DNA from: Hondaea fermentalgiana
Lineage: Eukaryota; Sar; Bigyra; Thraustochytrida; Thraustochytriidae
Assembly: GCA_014084085.1 (NCBI GenBank)
Contig: NPFB01000097.1
Span: forward strand, 91,720-155,719
DNA length: 64,000 nt
Direction of reading: 5' to 3'
Below are positions 10,270-19,670 of this stretch, one piece after another. The notes beneath the pieces are model-generated. The model was given only the letters and a program-made list of their open reading frames with translations, made no database searches and was not told where the DNA came from. How positions within the stretch are numbered: the stretch's first letter is position 1; each line of letters starts with the position of its first letter. The translations under genes were made by a program, and so were the position numbers.

Positions 10270-11664
10270 ATGCTCACGGGGAAGCAGGCGACCGCTAGAG
10301 CTGCGGAACGCGCGCGAGCACGGCTGGCGCGAACGTGGCAGCCTCGACGATGGATGAGCGCTGGTGAGAATGACGCAGGAGCACCGCCGCCTTACGTGAC
10401 GTACCTGCGCAAGATGGCGCGGCTCAAGGCGACGCCGGTGAGCCTGGAGAACCTCTTTCGCTTTGGCAAGGCCTCGTATGGCGACAAGACGCAGCGCTTG
10501 CGAAACGCACAGTTTCTTCACAACGAACTCCAGATTCGTATCGCGCAGCGCGTCGTCGAGCTCGAGCAGCTGCCGCTAGGACTGCCGTACACAACGCCCA
10601 TTAAGAGCGTCATCGGGTGGTACCAGGACTATTTCGACCGCGTTGCAGAATCCCCCTTTCCGCAGTCTGAGGAGGACGAGGAAGACTTCTCGGACATGCT
10701 CCGCTTCATTCTGCAAGATCATAACGAGGTTATTGAAACGACCTCGCGAGGCGTGCTCGAAGTTCGTGCAAACCTCAAGGGCTTTTCGCTTGACGACCAA
10801 CGTGTCGTGGACACCGTGCTCAACCGTTTCTATCTTGCTCGCATTGGTCTCCGCTTCCTCATCGAGCATCACATTACCAGCCGCGAAACCCAGCCAGGCT
10901 ATGCGGGAATTATTCAAAGTCGCTGCAAGCCAGTCGAGATCCTTCAGGACGCGGCCCTCGACGCGGCCATGCTCTGCGAGCGGATACACGGCGTGGCCCC
11001 GCGCATAGAATGCCGTCAGCTCCATCGAAAAAAAATGCGCAAGTCCGTTGAGATGGAGTGCAACGGCGACCTCGACACGGACGAGGACATCACCTTTACA
11101 TATGTTCCAGGCCATCTTCGCTACATGCTGGGTGAAGTCTTAAAGAACGCTTTTCGTGCTGTCGCCGAATTCGAAGGTCCCGTTGACGACGAGGATCACT
11201 TGTCGCCCATCGAGGTGACCATTGTAGAGGGCCCGCATGACGTGGCCATTCGCGTAAGCGATCGTGGAGGTGGCATTGCGCGACCCAAACTTCCTCTGAT
11301 TTGGAGCTACCTGCACTCCACGGCCAAAGATCCCCGAATCCAGGACGAGCTTCTCGCGGATGGTCGAACTTCGCCCATTCTTGCTGGATACGGTGTCGGT
11401 CTACCACTCAGCAGACTTTACGCTCGTTATTTCGGTGGAGACCTTGACATCAAGTCCCTCGAAGGGTATGGCACGGACACTTATTTGCACCTCAGTCGTC
11501 TGGGCGACAATTGCGAAAATCTGCCACCGAGCGTCATGCGTTCGCCTGCCGAGGGCGACTCGAGCTTGCCTCGAGGGGCTTCCAACATTTTCTTTTTTGG
11601 CGACCGTCGATCCTGGAAAGAAAACGTTCTCGTCGGCAACGCCGATCCATATTACGAGGCATGA
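10270..11664 (+). CDS. Mitochondrial pyruvate dehydrogenase kinase family protein (PDK/BCKDK)
   Basis: 464-residue GHKL-type protein kinase expected to phosphorylate and inactivate a mitochondrial 2-oxoacid dehydrogenase E1. The start is the ATG at 10270 (A at -3). The first 35 residues are rich in Arg/Ala and nearly free of acids, as in a mitochondrial presequence. The helical regulatory domain (about 60-230) carries HNEVIETTSRGVLEVR and LNRFYLARIGLRFLIEHH, which read closer to PDK than to BCKDK. The ATP-binding domain shows the N box EVLKNAFRA near 290, the G1 box DRGGGI near 330 and the G2 box GYGVGLPLSRLYARYFGG near 375. An N-terminal helical domain with no separate phosphoacceptor domain is typical of the family. 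Assignment to PDK rather than BCKDK is an inference. Confidence 0.9.
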   Translation: MLTGKQATARAAERARARLARTWQPRRWMSAGENDAGAPPPYVTYLRKMARLKATPVSLENLFRFGKASYGDKTQRLRNAQFLHNELQIRIAQRVVELEQLPLGLPYTTPIKSVIGWYQDYFDRVAESPFPQSEEDEEDFSDMLRFILQDHNEVIETTSRGVLEVRANLKGFSLDDQRVVDTVLNRFYLARIGLRFLIEHHITSRETQPGYAGIIQSRCKPVEILQDAALDAAMLCERIHGVAPRIECRQLHRKKMRKSVEMECNGDLDTDEDITFTYVPGHLRYMLGEVLKNAFRAVAEFEGPVDDEDHLSPIEVTIVEGPHDVAIRVSDRGGGIARPKLPLIWSYLHSTAKDPRIQDELLADGRTSPILAGYGVGLPLSRLYARYFGGDLDIKSLEGYGTDTYLHLSRLGDNCENLPPSVMRSPAEGDSSLPRGASNIFFFGDRRSWKENVLVGNADPYYEA

Positions 11665-11824
11665 TCTCCGCGAAACTACAAAGCTTCGATCGCAGTCGTC
11701 ATCAGCATCACCAAGCTATCGAGAACATACCACGAGTTGACTCATGTCGCTCATTTCATTCATCACACCCTTCATTCCTCTCTCCCTCCCTCTCTCCATC
11801 TCTCCATCCTTCCGTCCATCAATG

Positions 11825-11856
<32 letters not shown>

Positions 11857-12242
11857 GTCCGCTCTTGGCTTCTTCTGGCCCCGCGAACGTAAGAACCTGA
11901 GCCAAAGTAAGAGTTGCGAGCTTGGTCGCGATCACCGGGCGGGCGGAGACAAGTGGACTCGCTGCCGCACTCGCGTCATCCCGCCAGTCGCGAGGCCCAG
12001 CGCGGGCGAGTCTCTATCGCCTGCTCACTCGCTTGCTAAACAGCTCCAACTCGCCCGTGGTTGTGGCTGCTACCATCCTGGATGTCGCACACCCCTTCTC
12101 TTCTCCTTCCTTTCTCGAGCGTGCAGTGCGAGTCCCGTCCCAACAACTCGAAGTTCTGTACCTTCCCGGCCGGCCACAATGGGCCGCGGGAGAAAGCAGC
12201 TGCTGCAGACACCAATCCTCCGGATCGCCGGCGACCAGCAGC
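11665..12242. other. Intergenic, PDK to carnitine acyltransferase
   Basis: Contains (TC)n followed directly by (GC)n at 11820-11857. An open frame continuous with the downstream gene begins at a TTG (11922), but there is no ATG before 12243. No separate gene seen. Confidence 0.5.
11820..11857. repeat. CT then CG dinucleotide run
   Basis: About seven CT/TC units run directly into about seven CG/GC units. The alternating CG part is the classic sequence type able to form Z-DNA. Confidence 0.8.
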
Positions 12243-14405
12243 ATGGGCAACGCGAACAACACGCGCCTCGGGCGCGCCGGCAAGAGCAGCAGCCGAGCAG
12301 GACCCCCGGTGGCGGCGGCGACGGCGGCGGCTCGGGCTCGAGATGCTGCGGGACCAGCGATGGCGGCGACCAAGGCGACCGCTGCTGCTGCCGCGCCTGC
12401 CGCACAGACGCGTGGGGATGCACACGTCGCGCGGAAGCCCGAAGTGGCCTCAGAAGGGACATTTCGCTACCAGGAGGAGCTCCCCAAACTGCCCGTGCCG
12501 GCGCTCGAGGCCACATGCGAGCGCTTTCTTGCCACGGTAAGACCGCTGCTGTCGAGCGAGGACATGGCGGAAACCGAGCAAGCTGTGCAAGCCTTTCTGG
12601 ACGACCAAGGCCCAGGCATCCAGGAGGAACTCCTTGCCTACGCGGAGACCCAGGATAACTACGTGGATGCCTTTTGGGACGATGCCTACCTCAAGTATCT
12701 CGTACCTGTCGTGGTGAACGTGAATCCGTTCTTTGTGCTGGAGGACGATCCGTCGTCTGCTCGCAACGACCAGATCCAGCGCGCCGCGCATCTCACGCTC
12801 TCGATGCTCAAATTCGTCAAGGCCGTGCGCAACGAGACAATGGCTGTTGATATGGCGCGCAAGACACCGCTCTGCATGTCGCAGTATCGCAAAGTCCTGG
12901 GCAGTGCCCGCATTCCAGGTCGTGGAGACGAGGGGGATCGCATCGAGACGTTCACAGACTCTACGCACATTGTCGTAATGTGCCATGGTCAGCTCTACTA
13001 CTTTGACGTCGTCACCGCGAGCGGAGACCTTTTGGGCTCTGTCGAGAGCCTAGCAAGCACCTTTGAGCGGATTCGAGCGAATGCGGCGTGTGTGGACGCT
13101 CGCAAGGCTCAGGCGTCCTCGGTCGGAGCCCTTACTGGTGAAGAACGAGCGGTGTGGGGCGAAGTTCGCGCAGAACTGGAGGCTCAGGATGAAAATAATG
13201 CCTCTTCGCTGGCTCTCATCGACGCTGCGCTCTTCGTCGTCTGCCTCGACAACTGCTCGCCTACGACGGCGCAAGAGACATCGGCAAACGGTCTTCGCGG
13301 CCTCAGCGTTGTTGACGCTGCCGGCGTCCAGCGCGGAACGGTATTCAATCGCTGGTACGACAAGCTCTGCGTGATTGTCTGCGAGAATGGGTCTGCCCAA
13401 ATCAACTTCGAGCACACACCTGCAGACGGACATTCTGTTCTGCGTATGGTCAGTGATGTCTTTAGCGACAACATCATTCGATACGCACAAACGATTAGTG
13501 GCAAGCTGGCTGTGCCGAGTGTGCTCAAGAGTGTCCGTTTCGATGCCAAGAAAAGCACGAGTGCCACAACGCAAGGTGCCCAAGACGACACCGAATACAC
13601 AACGTTGCCCCGCAAACTCGACTTCGTGCTCGACGACGCTCTTTCGCAAAGCGTTGCGAGCGCGCAGGAGCGACTTGTGCGTTATGTGGAGCCTTTCAAG
13701 ATTGCCTGCCTTGAGTACAAGGACTACGGGAAGCGTTTCATCGTTTCGCAAAAGCTAAGTCCTGACGCTTTTGTGCAAATGAGCATGATGGCAGCGCTGT
13801 ATGCAGTGACGGGCGAGCTATCGAATGCGTATGAGTCAGTCATGACCAAGGCTTTTCTCCTTGGACGGACAGAAGCAGGGCGACCGGTCACGCCTGAGGC
13901 CAAGCGCTTTGTCGAGATGTTCTACAGCATTGAGGTCTCTCCAGAGGAGAAGTTGCAAGCCTTGGAGCAGGCAACCAAGGCTCACTCGGCAATGACCCGT
14001 CGCTGCAGCCAGGGCGAAGGCGTCGATCGCCATCTCTACGCGCTCAAGTGTCTCTGGGCGCTCCAGCACCCGGACGAGCCTGTGCCCGAGATCTTTTCCT
14101 CGGCTGGATATGCCACACTTGGCGAGACAATCTTGTCTACAAGTAATTGTGGCAATCCGGCGCTCAAACTCTTCGGCTTTGGCCCTGTTTCGGAGCACGG
14201 GGTGGGCATTGGGTACATTATCAAGGACCAGGGAATATCTCTGACGCTGTGCAGCAAGTCAATCCCTGTCGATGACATGAAGGACACGATTGAGGCCTTT
14301 CTCGATGAAACTCGTTCTTATTTGCTCAAGACGCGTCGCAGCGGGTCTTTTCGGCCAGCAAGCAACCGCGTGCGCCGCTCGGGTCGTCCAGGCACCTTTG
14401 TCTAA
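12243..14405 (+). CDS. Carnitine O-acyltransferase family protein
   Basis: Transfers acyl groups between CoA and carnitine, linking mitochondrial or peroxisomal fat breakdown to transport. 720 residues from the first in-frame ATG (A at -3). The N-terminal 75 residues are Ala/Arg/Gly-rich and disordered. The family N-domain begins LPKLPVPALEATCERFL. The catalytic histidine is His391 in the motif NFEHTPADGH, equivalent to the EH of the carnitine/choline acyltransferase signature. Also present are LGRTEAGRPVTPEA (the GRT/TET-type substrate loop), LSTSN (STS motif) and FGPVSEHGVGIGY near the C-terminus. No SKL-type tail and no obvious double membrane segment is seen, so a carnitine acetyl/octanoyl-type enzyme fits better than CPT1. 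Acyl-chain preference and location cannot be told. Confidence 0.88.
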   Translation: MGNANNTRLGRAGKSSSRAGPPVAAATAAARARDAAGPAMAATKATAAAAAPAAQTRGDAHVARKPEVASEGTFRYQEELPKLPVPALEATCERFLATVRPLLSSEDMAETEQAVQAFLDDQGPGIQEELLAYAETQDNYVDAFWDDAYLKYLVPVVVNVNPFFVLEDDPSSARNDQIQRAAHLTLSMLKFVKAVRNETMAVDMARKTPLCMSQYRKVLGSARIPGRGDEGDRIETFTDSTHIVVMCHGQLYYFDVVTASGDLLGSVESLASTFERIRANAACVDARKAQASSVGALTGEERAVWGEVRAELEAQDENNASSLALIDAALFVVCLDNCSPTTAQETSANGLRGLSVVDAAGVQRGTVFNRWYDKLCVIVCENGSAQINFEHTPADGHSVLRMVSDVFSDNIIRYAQTISGKLAVPSVLKSVRFDAKKSTSATTQGAQDDTEYTTLPRKLDFVLDDALSQSVASAQERLVRYVEPFKIACLEYKDYGKRFIVSQKLSPDAFVQMSMMAALYAVTGELSNAYESVMTKAFLLGRTEAGRPVTPEAKRFVEMFYSIEVSPEEKLQALEQATKAHSAMTRRCSQGEGVDRHLYALKCLWALQHPDEPVPEIFSSAGYATLGETILSTSNCGNPALKLFGFGPVSEHGVGIGYIIKDQGISLTLCSKSIPVDDMKDTIEAFLDETRSYLLKTRRSGSFRPASNRVRRSGRPGTFV

Positions 14406-14751
14406 AATGACCACGGGGAAAAAGGAAAAGGGAAAAGCTTTAGTTTCGCCGACGGCACCACCGAAATCACGTACACGCTTTTCATCCCTGCCGTCTGCGA
14501 TGCATTGTGGCAGGCCCGGCGGCAAGGGTAGCCATGGACAGGAAGGCCACCACCATGATTGTATTGCATCTTCCATTTTAGCGTAGAAGCGCGCACCTAG
14601 GTAGACCTACCTCTTCACTTTCGTAAAGGCCTACACTTTTCCATTCCTTAGAATTTTTTTTTATAACGTTTAAACATTCGAGCGCTTGTGCGCGCGTGGG
14701 TATACGGGGCGTTGGGGCCGCTTGACTGTGCGTGCAATAATTACGAGAGAA
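14406..14751. other. Convergent 3' intergenic region
   Basis: 3' flanks of the acyltransferase and LIM genes. AT-rich around 14630-14680 (a run of nine T). No gene seen. Confidence 0.6.
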
Positions 14752-15921
14752 TTAATGGCTCGACACTTTGAGACTCTTGAGGTCCTGCGAGAGCTTGGCG
14801 CACCATTCGTCAGACTCGAGGGCCTTGGCCGTCTGCACGGCAAGCTCCTTCTTCAAATGTGCATTGGCCTCTGTGAGCTTTTCGTTTTCCTCTCGCAGGG
14901 ACTCGGTGCGGAGCTGCAAGAGACTGATTTTCTCACGAGCCTCTGCAAGCTGCTGACGAAGGTCAGCGGAGTCGTCTTCCGACTCGTTCGCAGGGTTCGT
15001 GACAAGGCCATTCGACATGGGCAAGTCCGAGACCGACGTCGTGCGGCTGCGCGAAGGAGACGTGGCGTCCACGGAGGCGTCGGCCTTGGAGGAAGTGGAG
15101 GAAAAGGAGGAGGTAAGTCCAGAATCGATCTTGGTCGGCAGCTTCTTCGGCGCAGTCTTTTCCTGCGCCGCCGGAAGGCTACTGGGCAGTTTGACACTGG
15201 TGCGCTTGGTAGAAGAAGGAGCCGGTGTCTGTTCCTCTGCTTTCTTGTCAAAGCTGCTTGGAAGCTTGACACTCGTGCGCTTGCTCGAGGATGTAGCTTC
15301 GCTGCTGCTTGAGTGCTTTAGTTTAAGCGCTGGAGGAGCTTCTCCTACGGATTCCTCATCCTCGTCCTCCTCTTCTTTCTCGTCGGCGCTATTGGAGGCC
15401 ACCTGCTGGTACTTTTGCATACGCTCCTTGAGCGAGAGATACTTGCCGCTCGACTTTTTCGGCGAATCCTCTTTGCAAGAATTGTCGGCCTTGAAGACAG
15501 GCTCAGGGGCGGAGGCCGCGGCCTTTTGGGGCTTGTCCGCTTTCGACTCTGTCGTCTTCAGCGTCTTACTCGCGGTGTTCGCAGGCGAAGGCGCCGAGGT
15601 CTTCAGAGCGGCAGCTGCGGCGGTCTTTTCCTGTGCGGGGGGCACCATGCTGGCAAAGGCGCCAGACTCCTTCTTCTTGAACTCGTCTCCCCCGAACACC
15701 GAGTACTTTCCACCTGCAGTATGGAAGAGTTCGATAAAGTGCGTCTTGCAGTACAACTTATTGGAGACCGCCGCAAAGTTCGACAGCGTCAGCTGCCGCT
15801 TGCAGTGCGCGCATTTGAAGCACGACTTATGCATGATGGTCTTGTCTACCTGAAGCTCCTCCAGCTTGTACACGGTCTTATCGCAGCACGCGCATTTCGT
15901 GCTCCCGCCGCCGAACTTCAT
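14752..15921 (-). CDS. LIM-domain protein with C-terminal coiled coil
   Basis: 389 residues; ATG at 15921 with A at -3. One LIM zinc-binding domain occupies about residues 8-65: Cys10-x2-Cys13, then HKSCFKCAHC and a closing CKTH, giving the two-finger CCHC/CCCH ligand pattern. LIM domains bind proteins, often cytoskeletal. A long Ser/Lys/Ala-rich low-complexity region follows. It contains two near-identical 15-residue boxes, SSKRTSVKLPSSFDK and STKRTSVKLPSSLPA (about residues 224-255), which look like duplicated linear motifs. The last 75 residues form a heptad-rich coiled coil (RQQLAEAREKISLLQLRTES). The layout resembles small actin-associated LIM proteins (LIMA1/CRP type). The partner is unknown. 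Confidence 0.85.
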   Translation of the reverse strand: MKFGGGSTKCACCDKTVYKLEELQVDKTIMHKSCFKCAHCKRQLTLSNFAAVSNKLYCKTHFIELFHTAGGKYSVFGGDEFKKKESGAFASMVPPAQEKTAAAAALKTSAPSPANTASKTLKTTESKADKPQKAAASAPEPVFKADNSCKEDSPKKSSGKYLSLKERMQKYQQVASNSADEKEEEDEDEESVGEAPPALKLKHSSSSEATSSSKRTSVKLPSSFDKKAEEQTPAPSSTKRTSVKLPSSLPAAQEKTAPKKLPTKIDSGLTSSFSSTSSKADASVDATSPSRSRTTSVSDLPMSNGLVTNPANESEDDSADLRQQLAEAREKISLLQLRTESLREENEKLTEANAHLKKELAVQTAKALESDEWCAKLSQDLKSLKVSSH

Positions 15922-16154
15922 CTTGCCTCGTCTCTTTCCTCAAAATCGAGGTCCCAATCAACAACCTCTTGCTTTGCGTCCGTCGCCTCCTTGCCGTTGC
16001 GGCTTCGCGCGGCCCAGGCCTGGCCCGGCTGGGACCTCCTCCACCTTCTCCAGCTCGCTCCGGCGTCGCGCACCCGCGCACGCGCGTCTTCCGCGCGCGC
16101 TCCTGCTGCCTTCGCCGCTGCCTTCTCCCGCGCGCCGCCGCTCTCCCCGCGCGC

Positions 16155-16206
16155 TGCTCCGCTCTGCTCTGCTCTGCTCTGCTCTGCTCCGCTCTGCTCT
16201 GCTCTG
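16155..16206. repeat. CTCTG (sense CAGAG) pentamer array ending at the gap
   Basis: About ten units upstream of the LIM gene, starting 234 bp before its ATG and running into the gap. The array is truncated by the N run, so its true length is unknown. Confidence 0.85.
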
Positions 16207-16306
16207 NNNNNNNNNNNNNNNNNNNNNNNNNNNNNNNNNNNNNNNNNNNNNNNNNNNNNNNNNNNNNNNNNNNNNNNNNNNNNNNNNNNNNNNNNNNNNN
16301 NNNNNN
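16207..16306. other. Assembly gap, exactly 100 N
   Basis: A run of 100 N, the usual placeholder for a gap of unknown size. It is flanked by a pentamer array on one side and tetranucleotide repeats on the other. Confidence 0.98.
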
Positions 16307-16312
16307 ACCCGC

Positions 16313-16426
16313 GTAAGGATGGATGGACGGACGCGTGGACGGATGGATGGATGGATGGACGGATGGATGGATGGATGGATTGAGTGATTGATTGACTGTG
16401 ATTGATTGATTGATTGATTGATTGAC
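16313..16426. repeat. GGAT then GATT tetranucleotide repeats
   Basis: Variants of GGAT/GGAC (16318-16380) pass into GATT (16380-16426), immediately beyond the stop codon of the minus-strand gene that ends at 16428. Confidence 0.85.
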
Positions 16427-16427
16427 G

Positions 16428-19400
16428 TCAAGGAGGCGACGAAAGACCTGCGGCTGCTGCTGGGACAGAGATCGCGTGTCCCACGAAGACATCTGCCGCG
16501 GGCGTGTCCCTCTTCGCGCGGGAGCCCGAGGAGCCCTGCGGCGCGCCGGCGCGAGGCTCGAGCGGCGCGCGCTGACGCGGGGCCCCGGCGCAGGCGGCGA
16601 GGTCTTGCGCGACAGAGCTCTGCGTCGCAGCCCACCACTCGGACTCGTGGTCGAGGTGGTCGCGGACGGCTTCCGGGGTGGCGAGCATGAAGCGCTCGGG
16701 ACTCACCTCGAGCCAGCGCCGGAGGAGACGGTCCTGCGAGCCCTCAAGGTGCCTAAAAAAGGAAGCGTGCAGGTCTTGAAGCCGCGATGCACGCTGCGCG
16801 GGCCATGCGATGGACCTCTGGCTCTCTTCGTCGGGATTTCCCCGAGGAGATGCACGGTCGCGGCGCTTGGGTTCCAGAATGACGCGGGCCGTGCCGCAGC
16901 GCTCGCAGCGGGACTGCAGCTTGCTCGGGAAAAAGGCGTCGCACTGCATACAGAGCTCAGAAGGTGCGTGAACGCGTATCAGGGGATCGCTCGCTGCTTC
17001 AATGACCAAGACCGGGCTCGCAAAAGCATTTGCTTTGCTGGAGAGCACGCGCAGCACTTCGTCTCCACGAACGCGCAGGTCTCGCAGACAAGCCTTGCGA
17101 AGCGTGTGCGAGAATGCCCAGTACGCGCCGTTGAGAGCGAGCATTGTGCGCCAGAATCCACAAAGAAGAAACTGACCCTTGACACTGACATCGATGAGCG
17201 GGAACTGATAGTACGGCAAAAGCACGTCGTGCAGTGCTTCGTGAGGGTCCGCAACAGGGAGTTGCCATCGTCTCGGCGTGTGCGCATAGCGCTTTCGATG
17301 GTGTAAAAGACGAGCATCGCTCTCCATCGTGCGTGCTGGCGTCCCGTACCTTGATTTGGTAGCGAAATCGTCGGCGATGCGGCAGAGAAGCAAATCGAGA
17401 TTCTTGCGCTGCATGAACTCGCCGAGGAGCTGGCCAAGCCTCGGGTGCAAAACGCCCGTGTCGAGAAGTCCAGTCGCCAGCTCGCTTCGCATGCGAGCAA
17501 GAGTGCGGGCTGTGCGACAAAGTGTCCGATTCGCGCACCGGCGCCGCAGGGCTTCATAGCGACGTCGCCAAATAGCGTGTTTCTCCCGAAACTCTTGCCA
17601 TCGCGCAAACGACTTGCACTTTGTTCTATTTCTCATCCGCATCAGGCAGTAGCGCACCTTGGCGTCTTGTTCGGCCTTGAGCCGAAGCAGACGCCAAACT
17701 TCCACACGCGCCAGACAGAAGCCCCCGAATCGACCCAGGACGACTTCTGCCCAGGCCTTGTGTGCGCGTCGTGCAACTATGTTTCTGTAAGCGCGCTGCA
17801 TACAACGGGCAGCGCATTGCTGATGGAGGCGTCCCAGTGCAGCGCGTATATGAGCCGCGCTTTCGCGTCGTTGGATATAGTCGAGTACAGAGGCTCGATG
17901 TCGTACCCTGGCTCCGAGGGCGGCTCTGCAGCGAGCTCGAAGAGATTTTCTTGCGCGCATTCTACGATACTGATGCGTGAAGGCAGTGACAGCGAGGCCT
18001 TGCGCTTCCGCAATCTCTTTTCGGAGCGCCAAAAATTCGAGAGCGCGGCAGCGAAGATTCCCCAGCAAGGAAGCTTCGAAGAAGGCTCGATGCGCGCAGA
18101 AAAAGTTGGCTTGATAACTAATATCAAAGGCCATGCCTGCCCCAAACTTGCGTCGCCGCGATGTGCTCACCATCCAAAAGCACTTGGTGGCCTTGGGAAG
18201 CGGTGCTCTTTCCTCTCGCGTGCCTTCGACTGGGCATTTTCGCAGGTTCTCGAGCTCAGTTCGCGCCCATGCACGTTCCTTACAGCAAGCATCGAGACTT
18301 TCTTGGAGCGCACTTACCCTTCCCGCGAGACCCCGAATTTTGTGGTACGGGCCGGTGTCGAGGATTCTACGTGCTCTTTTGGGAGGACGCTGCACCAAAG
18401 TTGTTTGACGTGTCTTTTTGGGCACTTTTTTGTTGGCCCTCCTGGCTTTTGTTTTTTTCCTTTTTGAACGCAGATCTGAACTTGAATTTGCTTTCTTGCT
18501 GCTGGTTGTTTCGATATTTCCCTCTGGACAACAGCTAACAGTGACGTTGGTATTTTCGGTACTATGGTCGATTGTTTTCTGTATTCTCTGAGATTGCTCA
18601 AGCTTTTGCTGTTTGTGCGCTTCCCAACGTTTTTGCGTTTGTAAAGCCCAAGTTCGATACCTTTGTCTTTGTGCAGCACGCACCCTGGCTTCACGCATGA
18701 CATCCATGAAAAACTTCTCAATGTGCTCAATTGCTGCGAGATGCTCTGGCTTCGACGAACATGCGTACCACCACACGGCACCCTGACTTGGCTTTGCGAG
18801 AATTTCGTCTTGAAGACGCTTTCGCTCTTGTGGCGTGATCCACTGTTCGAGTCCAATTTCATCGACAACGCAGGGTTCAAGGCAGATACCAGGCATTTCT
18901 GTCCCCCCTTTTTTCTTGAGCACCGCTGTCCGGGCCGACAAAGTCCAGGACTCGATGTTCGCATCGGTATGAATTGTAATATAAGAATGCGCGAGCGCGT
19001 CATGCCGATCGGATGCATCTTGGCTGCAGAGCAGAATCTCGCCTTGACTTAGGACAACCTGCATGCGGCGCATGCGGGACCAATTTGTCTCACTGCTGTC
19101 AGCCTTGGTTCGCACGCAGGCTTCACCCAAGACCTCCCAGTCAATGAGTTGCGGACATCGCGCAATTCGCCGTTTCCAGGGCAACATTCGAGGGAGTCTG
19201 CGCGTGAGAAATCCTCGAACAACAGCCTGCACCAGACTTGCTCTATCATAGATGGCGCGTCGGCGTCGACAGTCAAGATAGACGTCGCGCGCATTGATTG
19301 GCGCGCTGCACAGGAAGCCTCGAGCAAAGCGAGCCAAGTTTGTGTGGAGCGACGTGCGTAGAACTCGTTCGAGCCGTGTCTTTGTGATGTCGAGATAGTC

Positions 19401-19670
19401 ACAGATCTGCGCCGTCTTGTGCCGCAAACGGTGGATCTCTGCGAGTGCATAGCCACCGCGACGGAGTCGATCGAGCTTCGCTGGCAAGCGCAGCAGCTCG
19501 AGGAGCGCAGCCTCGCTCTTGACTACATGTGCGTTGATGCCAACACCGTGCAGGTGAACCCGCGGCGCCCTGGTGCCAAGTCGACGAGTCTGCCCGCCAG
19601 TCTTGGTAATCTCGCGCAGAAGCGCCGCCCGCTGCTTCTTCTCTTCGGCGACGGCGACGTCATCCATCAT
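16428..19670 (-). CDS. Large basic protein with IQ-like helices and a zinc ribbon, function unknown
   Basis: 1,080 residues; the start is the double ATG at 19670 (A at -3). I do not recognise the family. The protein is Arg/Lys-rich throughout. Candidate IQ-like segments (short hydrophobic/Arg-rich helices such as LVQAVVRGFLTRRL near 145 and RCMQRAYRNIVARRAHKAW in the middle) suggest calmodulin or centrin light-chain binding. The central part has repeated Trp/Arg helices (for example RYCLMRMRNRTKCKSFARWQEF), reminiscent of Sfi1-type centrin-binding repeats. A nuclear-localisation-like basic block occurs around 400-440. Near 905-925 a four-cysteine ribbon, CMQCDAFF then CERCGTA, could bind zinc. 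A centrosome/basal-body or chromatin role is conceivable but unproven. A single long exon with consistent codon use makes it a real gene. Confidence 0.8.
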   Translation of the reverse strand: MMDDVAVAEEKKQRAALLREITKTGGQTRRLGTRAPRVHLHGVGINAHVVKSEAALLELLRLPAKLDRLRRGGYALAEIHRLRHKTAQICDYLDITKTRLERVLRTSLHTNLARFARGFLCSAPINARDVYLDCRRRRAIYDRASLVQAVVRGFLTRRLPRMLPWKRRIARCPQLIDWEVLGEACVRTKADSSETNWSRMRRMQVVLSQGEILLCSQDASDRHDALAHSYITIHTDANIESWTLSARTAVLKKKGGTEMPGICLEPCVVDEIGLEQWITPQERKRLQDEILAKPSQGAVWWYACSSKPEHLAAIEHIEKFFMDVMREARVRAAQRQRYRTWALQTQKRWEAHKQQKLEQSQRIQKTIDHSTENTNVTVSCCPEGNIETTSSKKANSSSDLRSKRKKTKARRANKKVPKKTRQTTLVQRPPKRARRILDTGPYHKIRGLAGRVSALQESLDACCKERAWARTELENLRKCPVEGTREERAPLPKATKCFWMVSTSRRRKFGAGMAFDISYQANFFCAHRAFFEASLLGNLRCRALEFLALRKEIAEAQGLAVTAFTHQYRRMRARKSLRARCRAALGARVRHRASVLDYIQRRESAAHIRAALGRLHQQCAARCMQRAYRNIVARRAHKAWAEVVLGRFGGFCLARVEVWRLLRLKAEQDAKVRYCLMRMRNRTKCKSFARWQEFREKHAIWRRRYEALRRRCANRTLCRTARTLARMRSELATGLLDTGVLHPRLGQLLGEFMQRKNLDLLLCRIADDFATKSRYGTPARTMESDARLLHHRKRYAHTPRRWQLPVADPHEALHDVLLPYYQFPLIDVSVKGQFLLCGFWRTMLALNGAYWAFSHTLRKACLRDLRVRGDEVLRVLSSKANAFASPVLVIEAASDPLIRVHAPSELCMQCDAFFPSKLQSRCERCGTARVILEPKRRDRASPRGNPDEESQRSIAWPAQRASRLQDLHASFFRHLEGSQDRLLRRWLEVSPERFMLATPEAVRDHLDHESEWWAATQSSVAQDLAACAGAPRQRAPLEPRAGAPQGSSGSRAKRDTPAADVFVGHAISVPAAAAGLSSPP

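Larger units (their letters stand above)
15922..16427. other. Intergenic region with assembly gap
   Basis: Promoter side of the LIM gene. A GC-rich stretch leads into a CTCTG array, then the 100-N gap, then GGAT/GATT repeats reaching the stop codon of the next gene. No gene seen in the sequenced part. Confidence 0.6.

Noticed and set aside
11922..12242. Extending the carnitine acyltransferase to the start of its open frame
   Set aside because: The frame begins at TTG and has no ATG before 12243. The same reasoning moved several other starts inward: 5658, 21841, 39188, 45234, 45840 and 50280.
16313..16426. Regular short repeats suggestive of a CRISPR-like array
   Set aside because: Units are four bases with no spacers; a simple tetranucleotide microsatellite in a eukaryote.
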